From: Xylocopa sonorina
Taxonomy: Eukaryota; Arthropoda; Insecta; Hymenoptera; Apidae
Direction: 5' to 3'
Assembly (NCBI RefSeq): GCF_050948175.1
Contig: NW_027490173.1
Location: forward strand, 1,039,332 to 1,103,331
DNA length: 64,000 nt
Below the pieces are notes generated by a model. The model had not been told where the DNA came from. It ran no database searches and worked only from the letters and a program-made list of their open reading frames with translations. Both the position numbers and the translations under genes were made by a program. This document shows, piece by piece, positions 26,001 to 39,164 of the stretch; positions within the stretch are counted from its first letter, which is position 1; the number at the start of each line of letters is the position of its first letter.

Positions 26001-29000
26001 TGTGTTTCATGGTAAGATATAATATGATTTGCGAAGTGTCATGTATTCCTCGTCTACACTTCAAATGAATGTAAATGCGAAACTTCCTTGCTAGGAAATA
26101 GCGTCGGCAGATATCTAGGTATCGTAGCAATAGAGTTCTAATGCTTCTTAAAACGCGATATCGCATCTCATTTCTATGTTTCATTGTAAGAAGTAATATG
26201 ATTTGCGAAGTGTTATGTATTCCTCGTCTACACTTCAAATTAATGTAAATGCGACACTTCCTTGCAAGGAAATAGCGTTTGCAAATGTCTACCTATCGTA
26301 GCAATAGAGTTCTAATGCTTCTTACAACGCGATATCGCATCTCATTTCTATGTTTCATGGTAAGATATGATATGATTTGCGAAGTGTCATGTATTCCTCG
26401 TCTACACTTCAAATGAATGTAAATGCGACACTTCCTTGCAAGGAAATAGCGTTTGCAGATGTCTACGAGTCGAAGCAATAGAGTTCTAATGCTTCCTAAA
26501 ACGCGATATCGCATCTCATTTCTATGTTTCATTGTAAGAAGTAATATGATTTGCGAAGTGTCATGTATTCCTCGTCTACACTTCAAATTAATGTAAATGC
26601 GACACTTCCTTGCAAGGAAATAGCGTTTGCAAATGTCTACCTATCGTAGCAATAGAGTTCTAATGCTTCTTACAACGCGATATCGCATCTCATTTCTATG
26701 TTTCATGGTAAGATATGATATGATTTGCGAAGTGTCATGTATTCCTCGTCTACACTTCAAATGAATGTAAATGCGACACTTCCTTGCAAGGAAATAGCGT
26801 TTGCAGATGTCTACGAGTCGAAGCAATAGAGTTCTAATGCTTTTTAAAACGCGATATCGCATCTCATTTCTATGTTTCATGGAAAGATATAATATGATTT
26901 GCGAAGTGTTATGTATTCCTCGTTCACACTTCAAATGAATGTAAATGTGACACTTCCTTGCAAGGAAATAGCGTTTGCAGATGTCTACGTATCGAAACAA
27001 CAGAGTTCAAATGCTTCTTAAAACGAGATATTGCATCTCATATCTATGTTTCATGACAAGATATAATATTCATTGCGAAGTGTTATGCATTCCTCGTCTA
27101 CGATTCAAATGAAAGTAAATGCGACACTTCCTTGCATGGAAATAGCGTTTGCAGATGTCTACCTATCGTAGCAATAGAGTTCTAATGCTCCTTAAAACGC
27201 GATATCGCATCTCATTTCTATGTTTCATGGTAAGATATAATATGATTTGAGAAGTGTCATGTATTCCTCGTTTACACCTCAAATGAATGTAAATGCGACA
27301 CTTCCTTGCAAGGAAGTAGCGTTTGCAGATGTCTACGAATCGAAGCAATAGAGTTCAAATGCTTCTTAAAACGAGATATTGCATCTCATATCTATGTTTC
27401 ATGATAAGATATAATATTCATTGCGAAGTGTTATGCATTCCTCGTCTACGATTCAAATGAATGCAAATGCCACACTTCCTTCCAAGGAAATAGCGTTTGC
27501 AAATGTCTACCTATCGTAGCAATAGTGTTCTAATGCTTCTTAAAACGCGATATCGCATCTCATTTCTATGTTTCATGGTAAGATATAATATGATTTGCGA
27601 AGTGTCATGTACTCCTCGTCTACACTTCAAGTGAATGTTAATGCGACACTTCCTTGCAAGGAAGTAGCGTTTGCAGATGTCTATGAATCGAAGCAATAGA
27701 GTTCAAATGCTTCTTAAAACGAGATATTGCATCTCATATCTATGTTTCATGATAAGATATAATATGCATTGCGAAGTGTTATGCATTCCTCGTCTACGAT
27801 TCAAATGAATGCAAATGCGACACTTCCTTCCAAGGAAATAGCGTTTGCAAATGTCTACCTATCGTAGCAATAGTGTTCTAATGCTTCTTAAAACGCGATA
27901 TCGCATCTCATTTCTATGTTTCATGGTAAGATATAATATGATTTGCGAAGTGTCATGTACTCCTCGTCTACACTTCAAATGAATGTTAATGCGACACTTC
28001 CTTGCTAGGAAATAGCGTCTGCAGATATCTAGGTATCGTAGCAATAGAGTCCTAATGCTCCTTAAAACGCGATATCGCATCTCATTTCTACGTTTCATGG
28101 TAAGATGTAATATGATTCGCGAAGTGTTATGTATTCCTCATCTACACTTCAAATGAATGTAAATGCGACACTTCCTTGCAAGGAAATAGCGTTTGCAAAT
28201 ATCTACCTATCGTAGCAATAGTGTTCTAATGCATTTTAAAACGCGATATCGCATCTCATTTCTATGTTTCATGGTAAGATATAATATGATTTGCGAAGTG
28301 TTATGTATTCCTCGTCTACACTTCAAATGAATGTAAATGCCACACTTCCTTGCAAGGAAATAGCGTTTGCAGATGTCTACGTATCGTAGCAATAGAGTTC
28401 ATATGATTCTTAAAACGCGATATCGCATCTCATTTCTATGTTTCATGGTAAGATATAATATGATTTGCGAAGTGTCATGTATTCCTCGTCTACACTTCAA
28501 ATGAATGTAAATGCGACACTTCCTTGCAAGGAAACAGCGTTTGCAGATGTCTACCTATCGTAGCAATAGAGTTCTAATGCTTCTTAAAACGCGATATCGC
28601 ATCTCATTTCTCGGTTTCATGGTAAGATATAATATGATTTGCGAAGTGTTATGTATTCCTCGTCTACACTTCAAATGAATGTAAGTGCGACACTTCCTTG
28701 CAAGGAAATAGCGTTTGCAGATGTCTACGCATCGAAACAATAGAGTTCAAATGCTTCTTAAAACAAGATATTCCATTTCATATCTATGTTTCATGACAAG
28801 ATATAGTATTCATTGCGAAGTGTTATGCATTCCTCGTCTACGATTCAAATGAAAGTAAATGCGACACTTCCTTGCATGGAAATAGCGTTTGCAGATGTCT
28901 ACCTATCGTAGCAATAGAGTTCTAATGCTTCTTAAAACGCGATATCGCATCTCATTTCTATGTTTCATGGTAAGATATAATATGATTTGCGAAGTGTCAT

Positions 29001-30630
29001 GCATTCCTCGTTTACACCTCAAATGAATGTAAATGCGACACTTCCTTGCAAGGAAGTAGCGTTTGCAGATGTCTACGAATCGAAGCAATAGAGTTCAAAT
29101 GCTTCTTAAAACGAGATATTGCATCTCATATCTATGTTTCATGATAGGATATAATATTCATTGCGAAGTGTTATGTATTCCTCGTCTACGATTCAAATGA
29201 ATGTAAGTGCGACACTTCCTTGCAAGGAAATAGCGTTTGCAGATGTCTACGTTTCGTAGCAATAGTGTTCTTATGATTCTTAAAACGCGATATCGCACCT
29301 CATTTCTATGTTTCATGGTAAGATATATTATGATTTGCGAAGTATCATGTATTCCTCGTCAACACTTCAAATGAATGTAAATGCGACACTTCCTTGTAAG
29401 GAAATAGCGTTTGCAGATGTCTACGTATCGTAGCAATAGAGTTCTAATGCTTCTTAAGACGCAATATCGCATCTCATTTCTATGTTTCATGATAAGATAT
29501 AATATTCATTGCGAAGTGTTATGCATTCCTCGCCTACGATTCAAATGAATGCAAATGCGACACTTCCTTCCAAGGAAATAGCGTTTGCAAATGTCTACCT
29601 ATCGTAGCAATAGTGTTCTAATGCTTCTTAAAACGCGATATCGCATCTCATTTCTATGTTTCATGGTAAGATATAATATGATTTGCGAAGTGTCATGTAC
29701 TCCTCGTCTACACTTCAAACGAATGTTAATGCGACACTTCCTTGCTAGGAAATAGCGTCTGCAGATGTCTACGTATCGTAGCAATAGAATTCAAATGATT
29801 CTTAAAACGCGATATCGCATCTCATTTCTATGTTTCATGGTAAGATATAACATGATTTGCGAAGTGTTATGTATTCCTCGTCTACACATCAAATGAATGT
29901 GATTGCGATACTTCCTCGCTAGGAAATAGCGTTTGCAGATATCTACGTATCGTAGCAATAGCTTTCTAATGCTTCTTAAAACGCGATATCGCGTCTCATT
30001 TCTATGTTTCATGGTAAGATATAATATGATTTGCGAAGTGTTATGTATTCCTCGTCTACACTTCAAATGAATGTAAATGCCACACTTCCTTGCAAGGAAA
30101 TAGCGTTTGCAGATGTCTACCTATCGTAGCAATAGAGTTCTAGTGCTTCTTAAAACGCGATATCGCATCTCATTTCTATGTTTCATGGTAAGATATAATA
30201 TGATTTGCGAAGTGTCATGCATTCGTCGTCTACACTTCAACTGAATGTAAATGAGACACTTCCTTGCTAGGAAATAGCGTCTGCAGATATCTACGTATCG
30301 TAGCAATAGAATTCAAATGATTCTTAAAACGCGATATCGCATCTCATTTCTATGTTTCATGGTAGGATATAACATGATTTGCGAAGTGTCATGTATTCCT
30401 CGTCTACACTTCAAATGAATGTAAATGCGACACTTCCTTGCAAGGAAATAGCGTTTGCAGATGTCTACCTATCGTAGCAATAGAGTTCTAATGCTCCTTA
30501 AAACGCGATATCGCATCTCATTTCTATGTTTCATGGCAAGATATAATATGATTTGCGAAGTGTTATGTATTCCTCGTCTACACTTCAAATGAATGTAAAT
30601 GCGACACTTCCTTGCAAGGAAATAGCGTTT
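23010..30630 (+). repeat. 7.8-kb tandem segmental duplication, copy 2
   Basis: Directly follows copy 1 and repeats it in the same monomer order. Differences seen include 'gatataatattc' here against 'gatatactattc' at 16452, 'ataccgtttgc' here against 'ataccgattgc' near 17225, and absence of the extra monomer found at 20705-20878. Similarity to copy 1 ends near 30630, where the sequence switches to a 'ctacgtatcgaagc' monomer while copy 1 continues with 'atacctatcgtagc'. The near-identity implies a recent event relative to the divergence among neighbouring monomers. Confidence 0.9.
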
Positions 30631-32365
30631 GCAGATGTCTACGTATCGAAGCAATAGAGTTCAAATGCTTCTTAAAACGAGATATTGCAACTCATATCCA
30701 TGTTTCATGATAAGATATAATATTCATTGCGAAGTGTCATGTATTCCTCGTCTACACTTCAACTGAATGTAAATGCGACACTTCCTTGCATGGAAATAGC
30801 GTTTGCAGATGTCTACCTATCGTAGCAATAGAGTTCTAGTGCTTCTTAAAATGCGATATCGCATCTCATTTCTACGTTTCATGGTAAGATATAATATGAT
30901 TTGCGAAGTGTTATGTATTCCTCTTCTACACTTCAAATGAATGTAAATGCGACACTTCCTTGCAAGGAAATAGCGTTTTGCAGATGTCTACGTATCGAAA
31001 CAATAGAATTCAAATGCTTCTTAAAACGAGATATTGCATCTCATATATATGTTTCATGACAAGATATAGTATTCATTGCGAAGTGTTATGCATTCCTCGT
31101 CTACGATTCAAATGAGAGTAAATGCGACACTTCCTTGCAAGGAAATAGCGTTTGCAGATGTCTACGTATCGTAGCAATAGAATTCTTATTATTCTTAAAA
31201 CGCGATATCGCATCTCATTTCTATGTTTCATGGTAGGATATAACATGATTTGCGAAGTGTCATGTATTCCTAGTCTACACTTCAAATGAATGTAAATGCG
31301 ACACTTCCTTGCAAGGAAATAGCGTTTGCGGATGTCTACGTATCGAAACAATCGAGTTCAAATGCTTCTTAAAACGAGGTATTGCATCTCATATCTATGT
31401 TTCATGACAAGATATAATATTCATTGCGAAGTGGTATGCATTCCTCGTCTACGATTCAAATGAAAGTGAATGCGACACTTCCTCGCAAAGAAATACAGTT
31501 TGCAAATGTCTACGTATCATAGCAATAGCTTTCTAATGCTTCTTAAAACGCGATATCGCATCTTATTTCTATGATTCATGGTAAGATATAATATGATTTG
31601 CGAAGTGTTATGTATTCCTCGTCTACACTTCAAATGAATGTAAATGCGACACTTCCTTGCTAGGAAATAGCGTTTGCAGATGTCTACGTATCGAAGCAAT
31701 AGAGTTCAAATGCTTCTTAAAACGAGATATTGCATCTCATACCTATGTTTCATGATAAGATATAATATTCATTGCGAAGTGTTATGCATTCCTCGTCTAC
31801 GATTCAAATGAATGTAAATGCGACACTTCCTTGCAAGGAAATAGCGTTTGTAGATGTCTACGTATCGAAGCAATAGAGTCCAATTGCTTCTTAAAACGAG
31901 ATATTGCATCTCATATCTGTGTTTCATGATAAGATATAATATTCATTGCGAAGTGTAATGCATTCCTCGTCTACGATTCAAATGAAAGTAAATGCGACAC
32001 TTCCTTGCAAGGAAATAGCGTTTGCAGATGTCTACGTATCGTAGCAATAGAGTTCATATGATTCTTAAAACGCGATATCGCATCTCATTTCTATGTTTCA
32101 TGGTAAGATATAACATGATTTGCGAAGTGTTATGTTTTCCTCGTCTACACTTCAAATGAATGTTAATGCTACACTTCCTTGCAAGGAAATAGCGTTTGCA
32201 GATGTCTACCTATCGTAGCAATAGAGTTCTAATGCTTCTTAAAACGCGATATCGCATCTCATTTCTGTGTTTCATGGTAAGATATAATATGATTTGCGAA
32301 GTGTTATATATTCCTCGCCTACACTTCAAATGAATGTAAATGCGACACTTTCTTGCAAGGAAATA
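30630..32365 (+). repeat. Transitional A/B segment
   Basis: About ten monomers in which A and B types are interleaved. It holds a 175-bp unit with an extra t at 'gcgttttgcag' near 30975. It also holds the first 'gaggtattgcatctc' monomer (near 31376) and a unit with 'cctcgcaaagaaatacag' near 31482 that recurs near 35405. The order and variants introduce the higher-order families that fill 32-61 kb. Confidence 0.75.
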
Positions 32366-33060
32366 GCGTTTGCAGATGTCTACGTATCGAAACAATCGAG
32401 TTCAAATGCTTCTTAAAACGAGGTATTGCACCTCATATCTATGTTTCATGACAGATATAATATTCATTGCGAAGTGTTGTGCATTCCTCGTCTACGAATC
32501 AAATGAAAGTGAATGCGACACTTCCTTGCAAAGAAATACTGTTTGCAAATGTCTACGTATCATAGCAATAGCTTTCTAATGCTTCTTAAAACGCGATATC
32601 GCATCTTATTTCTATGATTCATGGTAAGATATAATATGATTTGCGAAGTGTTTTGTATTCCTCGTCAACACTTCAAATGAATGTAAATGCGACACTTCCT
32701 TGCTAGGAAATAGCGTTTGCAGATGTCTACGTATCGAAACAATAGAGTTCAAATGCTTCTTAAAACGAGATATTGCATCTCATATCTATGTTTCATGATA
32801 AGATATAATATTTATTGCGAAGTGTTATGCATTCCTCGTCTACGATTCAAATGAATGTAAATGCGACACTTCCTTACAAGGAAATAGCGTTTGCAGATGT
32901 CTACGTAGCGTAGCAATAGAGATCTTATGATTCTTAAAACGCGATATCGCATCTAATTTCTATGTTTCATGGTAAGGTATGATATGATTTGCGAAGTGTT
33001 ATGTATTCCTCGTCTACACTTCAAATGAATGTAAATGCGACACTTCCTTGCAAGGAAATA

Positions 33061-33408
33061 GCGTTTGCAGGTGTCTACGTATCGAAACAATAGAGTTCAA
33101 ATGCTTCTTAAAACGAGATATTGCATCTCATATCTATGTTTCATGATAAGATATATTATTCATTGCGAAGTGTTATGCATTCCTCGTCTACGATTCAAAT
33201 GAATGTAAATGCGACACTTCCTTACAAGGAAATAGCGTTTGCAGATGTCTACGTAGCGTAGCAATAGAGATCTTATGATTCTTAAAACGCGATATCGCAT
33301 CTAATTTCTATGTTTCATGGTAAGGTATGATATGATTTGCGAAGTGTTATGTATTCCTCGTCTACACTTCAAATGAATGTAAATGCGACACTTCCTTGCA
33401 AGGAAATA
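33061..33408 (+). repeat. Extra dimer inside block copy 1
   Basis: Two monomers that repeat the pair on one side almost exactly, including 'gtagcgtagcaatagagatc', 'taaggtatgatatg' and 'gcaggtgtctacg'. The second block copy has a single version of this dimer. The size is exactly two monomers, so the event kept phase. Placement of the extra pair is ambiguous because its neighbours are nearly identical. Confidence 0.8.
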
Positions 33409-33930
33409 ACGTTTGCAGGTGTCTACGTATCGAAACAATAGAGTTCAAATGCTTCTTAAAACGAGATATTGCATCTCATATCTATGTTTCATGATAAGAT
33501 ATATTATTCATTGCGAAGTGTTATGCATTCCTCGTCTACGATTCAAATGAATGTAAATGCGACACTTCCTTGCATGGAAATAGCGTTTGCAGATGTCTAC
33601 CTATCGTAGCAATAGAGTTCTAATGCTTCTTAAAACGCGATATCGCATCTCATTTCTATGTTTCATGGTAAGATATAATATTCATTGCGAAGTGTAATGC
33701 ATTCCTCGTTTACACCTCAAATGAATGTAAATGCGACACTTCCTTGCAAGGAAGTAGCGTTTGCAGATGTCTACGAATCGAAGCAATAGAGTTCAAATGC
33801 TTCTTAAAACGAGATATTGCATCTCATATCTATGTTTCATGATAGGATATAATATTCATTGCGAAGTGTTATGTATTCCTCGTCTACGATTCAAATGAAT
33901 GTAAGTGCGGCACTTCCTTGCAAGGAAATA

Positions 33931-34202
33931 GCGTTTGTAGATGTCTACGTAGCGTAGCAATAGAGATCTTATGATTCTTAAAACGCGATATCGCATCTCA
34001 TTTCTATGTTTCATGGTAAGGTATAATATGATTTGCGAAGTGTTATGTATTCCTCGTCTACACTTCATATGATTCTTAAAACGCGATATCGCATCTCATT
34101 TCTATGTTTCATGGTAAGATATAACATGATTTGCGAAGTGTTATGTTTTCCTCGTCTACACTTCAAATGAATGAGAATGCGATACTTCCTCGCTAGGAAA
34201 TA
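33931..34202 (+). repeat. Fused monomer with 76-bp deletion (copy 1 of 4)
   Basis: Two monomers are joined with 76 bp missing, giving 272 bp where 348 is expected. The first runs to position 137 ('ctacacttca') and the second resumes at position 40 ('tatgattctt'). Both parents have 'ttca' at the junction (positions 134-137 and 36-39), so four bases of microhomology flank the break at 34067/34068. The loss is not a multiple of 3 and shifts the minus frame. Confidence 0.92.
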
Positions 34203-35942
34203 GCGTTTGCAGATGTCTACGTTTCGTAGCAATAGCTTTCTAATGCTTCTTAAAACGCGATATCGCACCTCATTTCTATGTTTCATGACAAGATATAATA
34301 TTCATTGCGAAGTGTTATGCATTCCTCGTCTACGATTCAAATGAGAGTAAATGCGACACTTCCTTGCAAGGAAATAGCGTTTGCAGATGTCTACGTATCG
34401 TAGCAATAGAGTTCTTATTATTCTTAAATCGCGATATCGCATCTCATTTCTATGTTTCATGGTAGGATATAACATGATTTGCGAAGTGTCATGTATTCCT
34501 AGTCTACACTTCAAATGAATGTTAATGCTACACTTCCTTGCAAGGAAATAGCGTTTGCAGATGTCTACCTATCGTAGCAATAGAGTTCTAATGCTTCTTA
34601 AAACGCTATATCGCATCTCATTTCTATGTTTCATGGTAAGATATAATATGATTTGCGAAGTGTTCTGTATTCCTCGTCTACACTTCAAATGAATGTAAAT
34701 GCGACACTTCCTTGCAAGGAAATAGCGTTTGCGGATGTCTACGTATCGAAACAATCGAGTTCAAATGCTTCTTAAAACGAGGTATTGCATCTCATATCTA
34801 TGTTTCATGACAAGATATAATATTCATTGCGAAGTGATATGCATTCCTCGTCTACGATTCAAATGAAAGTGAATGCGACACTTCCTTGCAAAGAAATACT
34901 GTTTGCAAATGTCTACGTATCATAGCAATAGCTTTCTAATGCTTCTTAAAACGCGATATCGCATCTTATTTCTATGATTCATGGTAAGGTATAATATGAT
35001 TTGCGAAGTGTTATGTATTCCTCGTCTACACTTCAAATGAATGTAAATGCGACACTTCCTTGCAAGGAAATAGCGTTTGCAGGTGTCTACGTATCGAAAC
35101 AATAGAGTTCAAATGCTTCTTAAAACGAGATATTGCATCTCATATCTATGTTTCATGATAAGATATATTATTCATTGCGAAGTGTTATGCATTCCTCGTC
35201 TACGATTCAAATGAATGTAAATGCGACACTTCCTTGCAAGGAAATAGCGTTTGCAGATGTCTACGTATCGAAGCAATAGAGTTCAAATGCTTCTTAAAAC
35301 GAGATATTGCATCTCATACCTATGTTTCATGATAAGATATAATATTCATTGCGAAGTGTTATGCATTCCTCGTCTACGATTCAAATGAAAGTGAATGCGA
35401 CACTTCCTCGCAAAGAAATACAGTTTGCAAATGTCTACGTATCATAGCAATAGCTTTCTAATGCTTCTTAAAACGCGATATCGCATCTTATTTCTATGAT
35501 TCATGGTAAGATATAATATGATTTGCGAAGTGTTATGTATTCCTCGTCTACACTTCAAATGAATGTAAATGCGACACTTCCTTGCTAGGAAATAGCGTTT
35601 GCAGATGTCTACGTATCGAAGCAATAGAGTTCAAATGCTTCTTAAAACGAGATATTGCATCTCATACCTATGTTTCATGATAAGATATAATATTCATTGC
35701 GAAGTGTTATGCATTCCTCGTCTACGATTCAAATGAATGTAAATGCGACACTTCCTTGCAAGGAAATAGCGTTTGTAGATGTCTACCCATCGTAGCAATA
35801 GAGTTCTAATGCTTCTTAAAACGAGATATTGCATCTCATATCTGTGTTTCATGATAAGATATAATATGATTTGCGAAGTGTTATATATTCCTCGCCTACA
35901 CTTCAAATGAATGTAAATGCGACACTTCCTTGCAAGGAAATA

Positions 35943-38610
35943 GCGTTTGCAGATGTCTACGTATCGAAACAATCGAGTTCAAATGCTTCTTAAAACGAGG
36001 TATTGCACCTCATATCTATGTTTCATGACAGATATAATATTCATTGCGAAGTGTTGTGCATTCCTCGTCTACGAATCAAATGAAAGTGAATGCGACACTT
36101 CCTTGCAAAGAAATACTGTTTGCAAATGTCTACGTATCATAGCAATAGCTTTCTAATGCTTCTTAAAACGCGATATCGCATCTTATTTCTGTGATTCATG
36201 GTAAGATATAATATGATTTGCGAAGTGTTTTGTATTCCTCGTCAACACTTCAAATGAATGTAAATGCGACACTTCCTTGCTAGGAAATAGCGTTTGCAGA
36301 TGTCTACGTATCGAAACAATAGAGTTCAAATGCTTCTTAAAACGAGATATTGCATCTCATATCTATGTTTCATGATAACATATAATATTTATTGCGAAGT
36401 GTTATGCATTCCTCGTCTACGATTCAAATGAATGTAAATGCGACACTTCCTTACAAGGAAATAGCGTTTGCAGATGTCTACGTAGCGTAGCAATAGAGAT
36501 CTTATGATTCTTAAAACGCGATATCGCATCTAATTTCTATGTTTCATGGTAAGGTATGATATGATTTGCGAAGTGTTATGTATTCCTCGTCTACACTTCA
36601 AATGAATGTAAATGCGACACTTCCTTGCAAGGAAATAACGTTTGCAGGTGTCTACGTATCGAAACAATAGAGTTCAAATGCTTCTTAAAACGAGATATTG
36701 CATCTCATATCTATGTTTCATGATAAGATATATTATTCATTGCGAAGTGTTATGCATTCCTCGTCTACGATTCAAATGTATGTAAATGCGACACTTCCTT
36801 GCATGGAAATAGCGTTTGCAGATGTCTACCTATCGTAGCAATAGAGTTCTAATGCTTCTTAAAACGCGATATCGCATCTCATTTCTATGTTTCATGGTAA
36901 GATATAATATTCATTGCGAAGTGTAATGCATTCCTCGTTTACACCTCAAATGAATGTAAATGCGACACTTCCTTGCAAGGAAGTAGCGTTTGCAGATGTC
37001 TACGAATCGAAGCAATAGAGTTCAAATGCTTCTTAAAACGAGATATTGCATCTCATATCTATGTTTCATGATAGGATATAATATTCATTGCGAAGTGTTA
37101 TGTATTCCTCGTCTACGATTCAAATGAATGTAAGTGCGGCACTTCCTTGCAAGGAAATAGCGTTTGTAGATGTCTACGTAGCGTAGCAATAGAGATCTTA
37201 TGATTCTTAAAACGCGATATCGCATCTCATTTCTATGTTTCATGGTAAGGTATAATATGATTTGCGAAGTGTTATGTATTCCTCGTCTACACTTCATATG
37301 ATTCTTAAAACGCGATATCGCATCTCATTTCTATGTTTCATGGTAAGATATAACATGATTTGCGAAGTGTTATGTTTTCCTCGTCTACACTTCAAATGAA
37401 TGAGAATGCGATACTTCCTCGCTAGGAAATAGCGTTTGCAGATGTCTACGTTTCGTAGCAATAGCTTTCTAATGCTTCTTAAAACGCGATATCGCACCTC
37501 ATTTCTATGTTTCATGACAAGATATAATATTCATTGCGAAGTGTTATGCATTCCTCGTCTACGATTCAAATGAGAGTAAATGCGACACTTCCTTGCAAGG
37601 AAATAGCGTTTGCAGATGTCTACGTATCGTAGCAATAGAGTTCTTATTATTCTTAAATCGCGATATCGCATCTCATTTCTATGTTTCATGGTAGGATATA
37701 ACATGATTTGCGAAGTGTCATGTATTCCTAGTCTACACTTCAAATGAATGTTAATGCTACACTTCCTTGCAAGGAAATAGCGTTTGCAGATGTCTACCTA
37801 TCGTAGCAATAGAGTTCTAATGCTTCTTAAAACGCTATATCGCATCTCATTTCTATGTTTCATGGTAAGATATAATATGATTTGCGAAGTGTTCTGTATT
37901 CCTCGTCTACACTTCAAATGAATGTAAATGCGACACTTCCTTGCAAGGAAATAGCGTTTGCGGATGTCTACGTATCGAAACAATCGAGTTCAAATGCTTC
38001 TTAAAACGAGGTATTGCATCTCATATCTATGTTTCATGACAAGATATAATATTCATTGCGAAGTGATATGCATTCCTCGTCTACGATTCAAATGAAAGTG
38101 AATGCGACACTTCCTTGCAAAGAAATACTGTTTGCAAATGTCTACGTATCATAGCAATAGCTTTCTAATGCTTCTTAAAACGCGATATCGCATCTTATTT
38201 CTATGATTCATGGTAAGGTATAATATGATTTGCGAAGTGTTATGTATTCCTCGTCTACACTTCAAATGAATGTAAATGCGACACTTCCTTGCAAGGAAAT
38301 AGCGTTTGCAGGTGTCTACGTATCGAAACAATAGAGTTCAAATGCTTCTTAAAACGAGATATTGCATCTCATATCTATGTTTCATGATAAGATATATTAT
38401 TCATTGCGAAGTGTTATGCATTCCTCGTCTACGATTCAAATGAATGTAAATGCGACACTTCCTTGCAAGGAAATAGCGTTTGCAGATGTCTACGTATCGA
38501 AGCAATAGAGTTCAAATGCTTCTTAAAACGAGATATTGCATCTCATACCTATGTTTCATGATAAGATATAATATTCATTGCGAAGTGTTATGCATTCCTC
38601 GTCTACGATT
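35943..38610 (+). repeat. 3.2-3.6-kb tandem block, copy 2
   Basis: Second copy of the block at 32366-35380, separated from it by about three monomers related to 31480-31950. It carries the same fused 272-bp monomer (37160-37431), the same 'ttcttattattcttaaatcg' monomer near 37640 and the same 'gaggtattgcatctc' unit near 38011. Part of it (about 37100-38540) also matches 52250-53690 with an offset of 15153 bp. Confidence 0.85.
37160..37431 (+). repeat. Fused monomer with 76-bp deletion (copy 2 of 4)
   Basis: Same junction as at 34067/34068, with identical breakpoint and flanks, 3229 bp to the right. It belongs to the second copy of the 3.2-kb block and was copied with it. Confidence 0.92.
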
Positions 38611-38649
38611 CAAATGAATGTAAATGCGACACTTCCTTGCAAGGAAATA

Positions 38650-38921
38650 GCGTTTGTAGATGTCTACGTAGCGTAGCAATAGAGATCTTATGATTCTTAA
38701 AACGCGATATCGCATCTCATTTCTATGTTTCATGGTAAGGTATAATATGATTTGCGAAGTGTTATGTATTCCTCGTCTACACTTCATATGATTCTTAAAA
38801 CGCGATATCGCATCTCATTTCTATGTTTCATGGTAAGATATAACATGATTTGCGAAGTGTTATGTTTTCCTCGTCTACACTTCAAATGAATGTGAATGCG
38901 ATACTTCCTCGCTAGGAAATA
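38650..38921 (+). repeat. Fused monomer with 76-bp deletion (copy 3 of 4)
   Basis: Same 'cttca/tatgattc' junction at 38786/38787. It lies 1490 bp after copy 2 of the junction. The monomer downstream reads 'aatgtgaatgcg' where copies 1 and 2 read 'aatgagaatgcg', so this copy groups with the one at 52313. Confidence 0.92.
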
Positions 38922-39149
38922 GCGTTTGCAGATGTCTACGTTTCGTAGCAATAGCTTTCTAATGCTTCTTAAAACGCGATATCGCACCTCATTTCTGTGT
39001 TTCATGGTAAGATATAATATGATTTGCGAAGTGTTATATATTCCTCGCCTACACTTCAAATGAATGTAAATGCGACACTTCCTTGCAAGGAAATAGCGTT
39101 TGCAGATGTCTACGTATCGAAACAATCGAGTTCAAATGCTTCTTAAAAC

Positions 39150-39164
39150 GAGGTATTGCACCTC
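39150..39164. repeat. Inverted repeat GAGGT-ATTGC-ACCTC (173-bp variant, example)
   Basis: In the 173-bp marker monomers, positions 58 and 66 have both changed relative to type B (A to G and T to C). The facing pair has gone from A-T to G-C and the five-base arms still match. Monomers near 31376, 34782, 38011, 45064 and 53161 have only the first change. Confidence 0.75.

Larger units (their letters stand above)
32366..35380 (+). repeat. 3.2-3.6-kb tandem block, copy 1
   Basis: Matches 35943-38610. Landmarks are 3577 bp apart at the left (173-bp marker monomers starting 32366 and 35943) and 3229 bp apart from about 33409 on (for example the fused monomer at 33931 against 37160). The offset changes by 348 bp because copy 1 has an extra dimer at 33061-33408. 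The rare variant 'ggaaataacgtttgcaggtg' occurs at the equivalent place in both copies. Divergence is very low by eye. Confidence 0.87.

Noticed and set aside
32370..32579. Family of 69-codon plus-strand frames repeated through 32-61 kb
   Set aside because: They exist only in 173-bp monomers, as a result of a one-base deletion, and their identity reflects recent block duplication and not protein conservation.
33931..34202. Inverted monomers or an orientation switch at the irregular junctions
   Set aside because: At all four fused monomers both sides read in the same orientation; the irregularity is a 76-bp deletion.
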